A stretch of 5,506 nt of DNA, from assembly GCA_027621895.1 (NCBI GenBank), contig JAQCAK010000159.1:1-5506 (forward strand). Direction: 5' to 3'. Below are positions 5,503 to 5,506 of this stretch, one piece after another. Made by a program: the position numbers and the translations under genes. The first letter of the stretch is position 1; every line of letters starts with the position of its first letter. The notes below the pieces were generated by a model, which had not been told where the DNA came from, did not search any database, and worked only from the letters and a program-made list of their open reading frames with translations. The stretch is from Pseudomonadota bacterium. GTDB taxonomy: Bacteria > Pseudomonadota > Gammaproteobacteria > Pseudomonadales > Azotimanducaceae.

Positions 5503-5506
5503 ATGA
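5503..5506 (+). CDS. First codon of a divergent gene running off the right edge
   Basis: ATG at 5503 is preceded by a consensus AGGAGG (5492-5497) with 5 nt between, the strongest ribosome site on the plus strand of this spacer. Only four bases lie in the window, so no product can be named. The same frame is open upstream to an ATG at 5290 without a stop, but that start lacks a ribosome site and its predicted residues look non-coding, so 5503 is preferred. A regulator or another catabolic gene would be usual in this position. Confidence 0.55.

Noticed and set aside
5290..5506. Open frame from ATG 5290, in frame with ATG 5503 and without a stop for 72 codons
   Set aside because: It has no ribosome site at 5290, crosses the AT-rich promoter zone, and its residues do not look like a protein domain. 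The consensus AGGAGG before 5503 makes the shorter start much more likely, though only the sequence beyond the window can settle it.
1..5506. Mobile element, CRISPR array, phage or defence system
   Set aside because: I saw no transposase, integrase, terminal repeats, spaced direct repeats or defence-type domains on either strand; all long genes are metabolic or transport families.

Overview
The window is about 5.5 kb of moderately GC-rich, gene-dense bacterial DNA. It has good Shine-Dalgarno sites, ATG/GTG starts and very short or overlapping gene junctions. The gene content (a two-gene DUF1538 membrane pair, and a SnoaL-like / SDR / KstD-like catabolic operon beside an EcKL/APH-type small-molecule kinase) fits a proteobacterium, perhaps a marine or halophilic gammaproteobacterium. 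That placement is inference from gene content only; there is no rRNA or other phylogenetic marker here.

Left part (1-1141, minus strand): two tandem DUF1538 integral membrane proteins whose stop and start codons overlap (TGATG). The upstream partner is complete (245 aa). The downstream partner is cut by the left edge (134 residues visible). DUF1538 pairs of this kind have been reported to act together as a two-component Na+(Li+,K+)/H+ antiporter (UmpAB of Halomonas).

Middle (1142-2358): a 146-bp divergent promoter region containing an 18-bp inverted repeat, then a plus-strand phosphotransferase of the EcKL/APH kinase fold with an intact kinase core.

Right part (2366-5253, minus strand): a tightly packed three-gene operon. 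In transcription order it encodes an NTF2/SnoaL-like protein (141 aa), a classical short-chain dehydrogenase/reductase (259 aa) and a KstD-like flavoprotein (555 aa) that keeps all four residues known to matter in 3-ketosteroid delta1-dehydrogenase. The simplest reading is a catabolic module: the SDR oxidises a ring alcohol to a ketone, the flavoprotein desaturates the ring next to that ketone, and the SnoaL-like protein assists. A steroid or other polycyclic/terpenoid substrate is likely but not proven. The operon converges on the kinase gene with only 7 bp between stop codons.

Right end (5254-5506): a 249-bp AT-richer divergent regulatory region with a consensus -35 box facing the operon and an inverted repeat. 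It ends in a strong AGGAGG site and an ATG at 5503, the first codon of a plus-strand gene that lies outside the window. I saw no mobile element, CRISPR array, tRNA, rRNA or clear intrinsic terminator. The window looks like an ordinary catabolic neighbourhood rather than an obviously new system. The most interesting points are the intact KstD active site in this operon, the neighbouring small-molecule kinase, and the DUF1538 pair.
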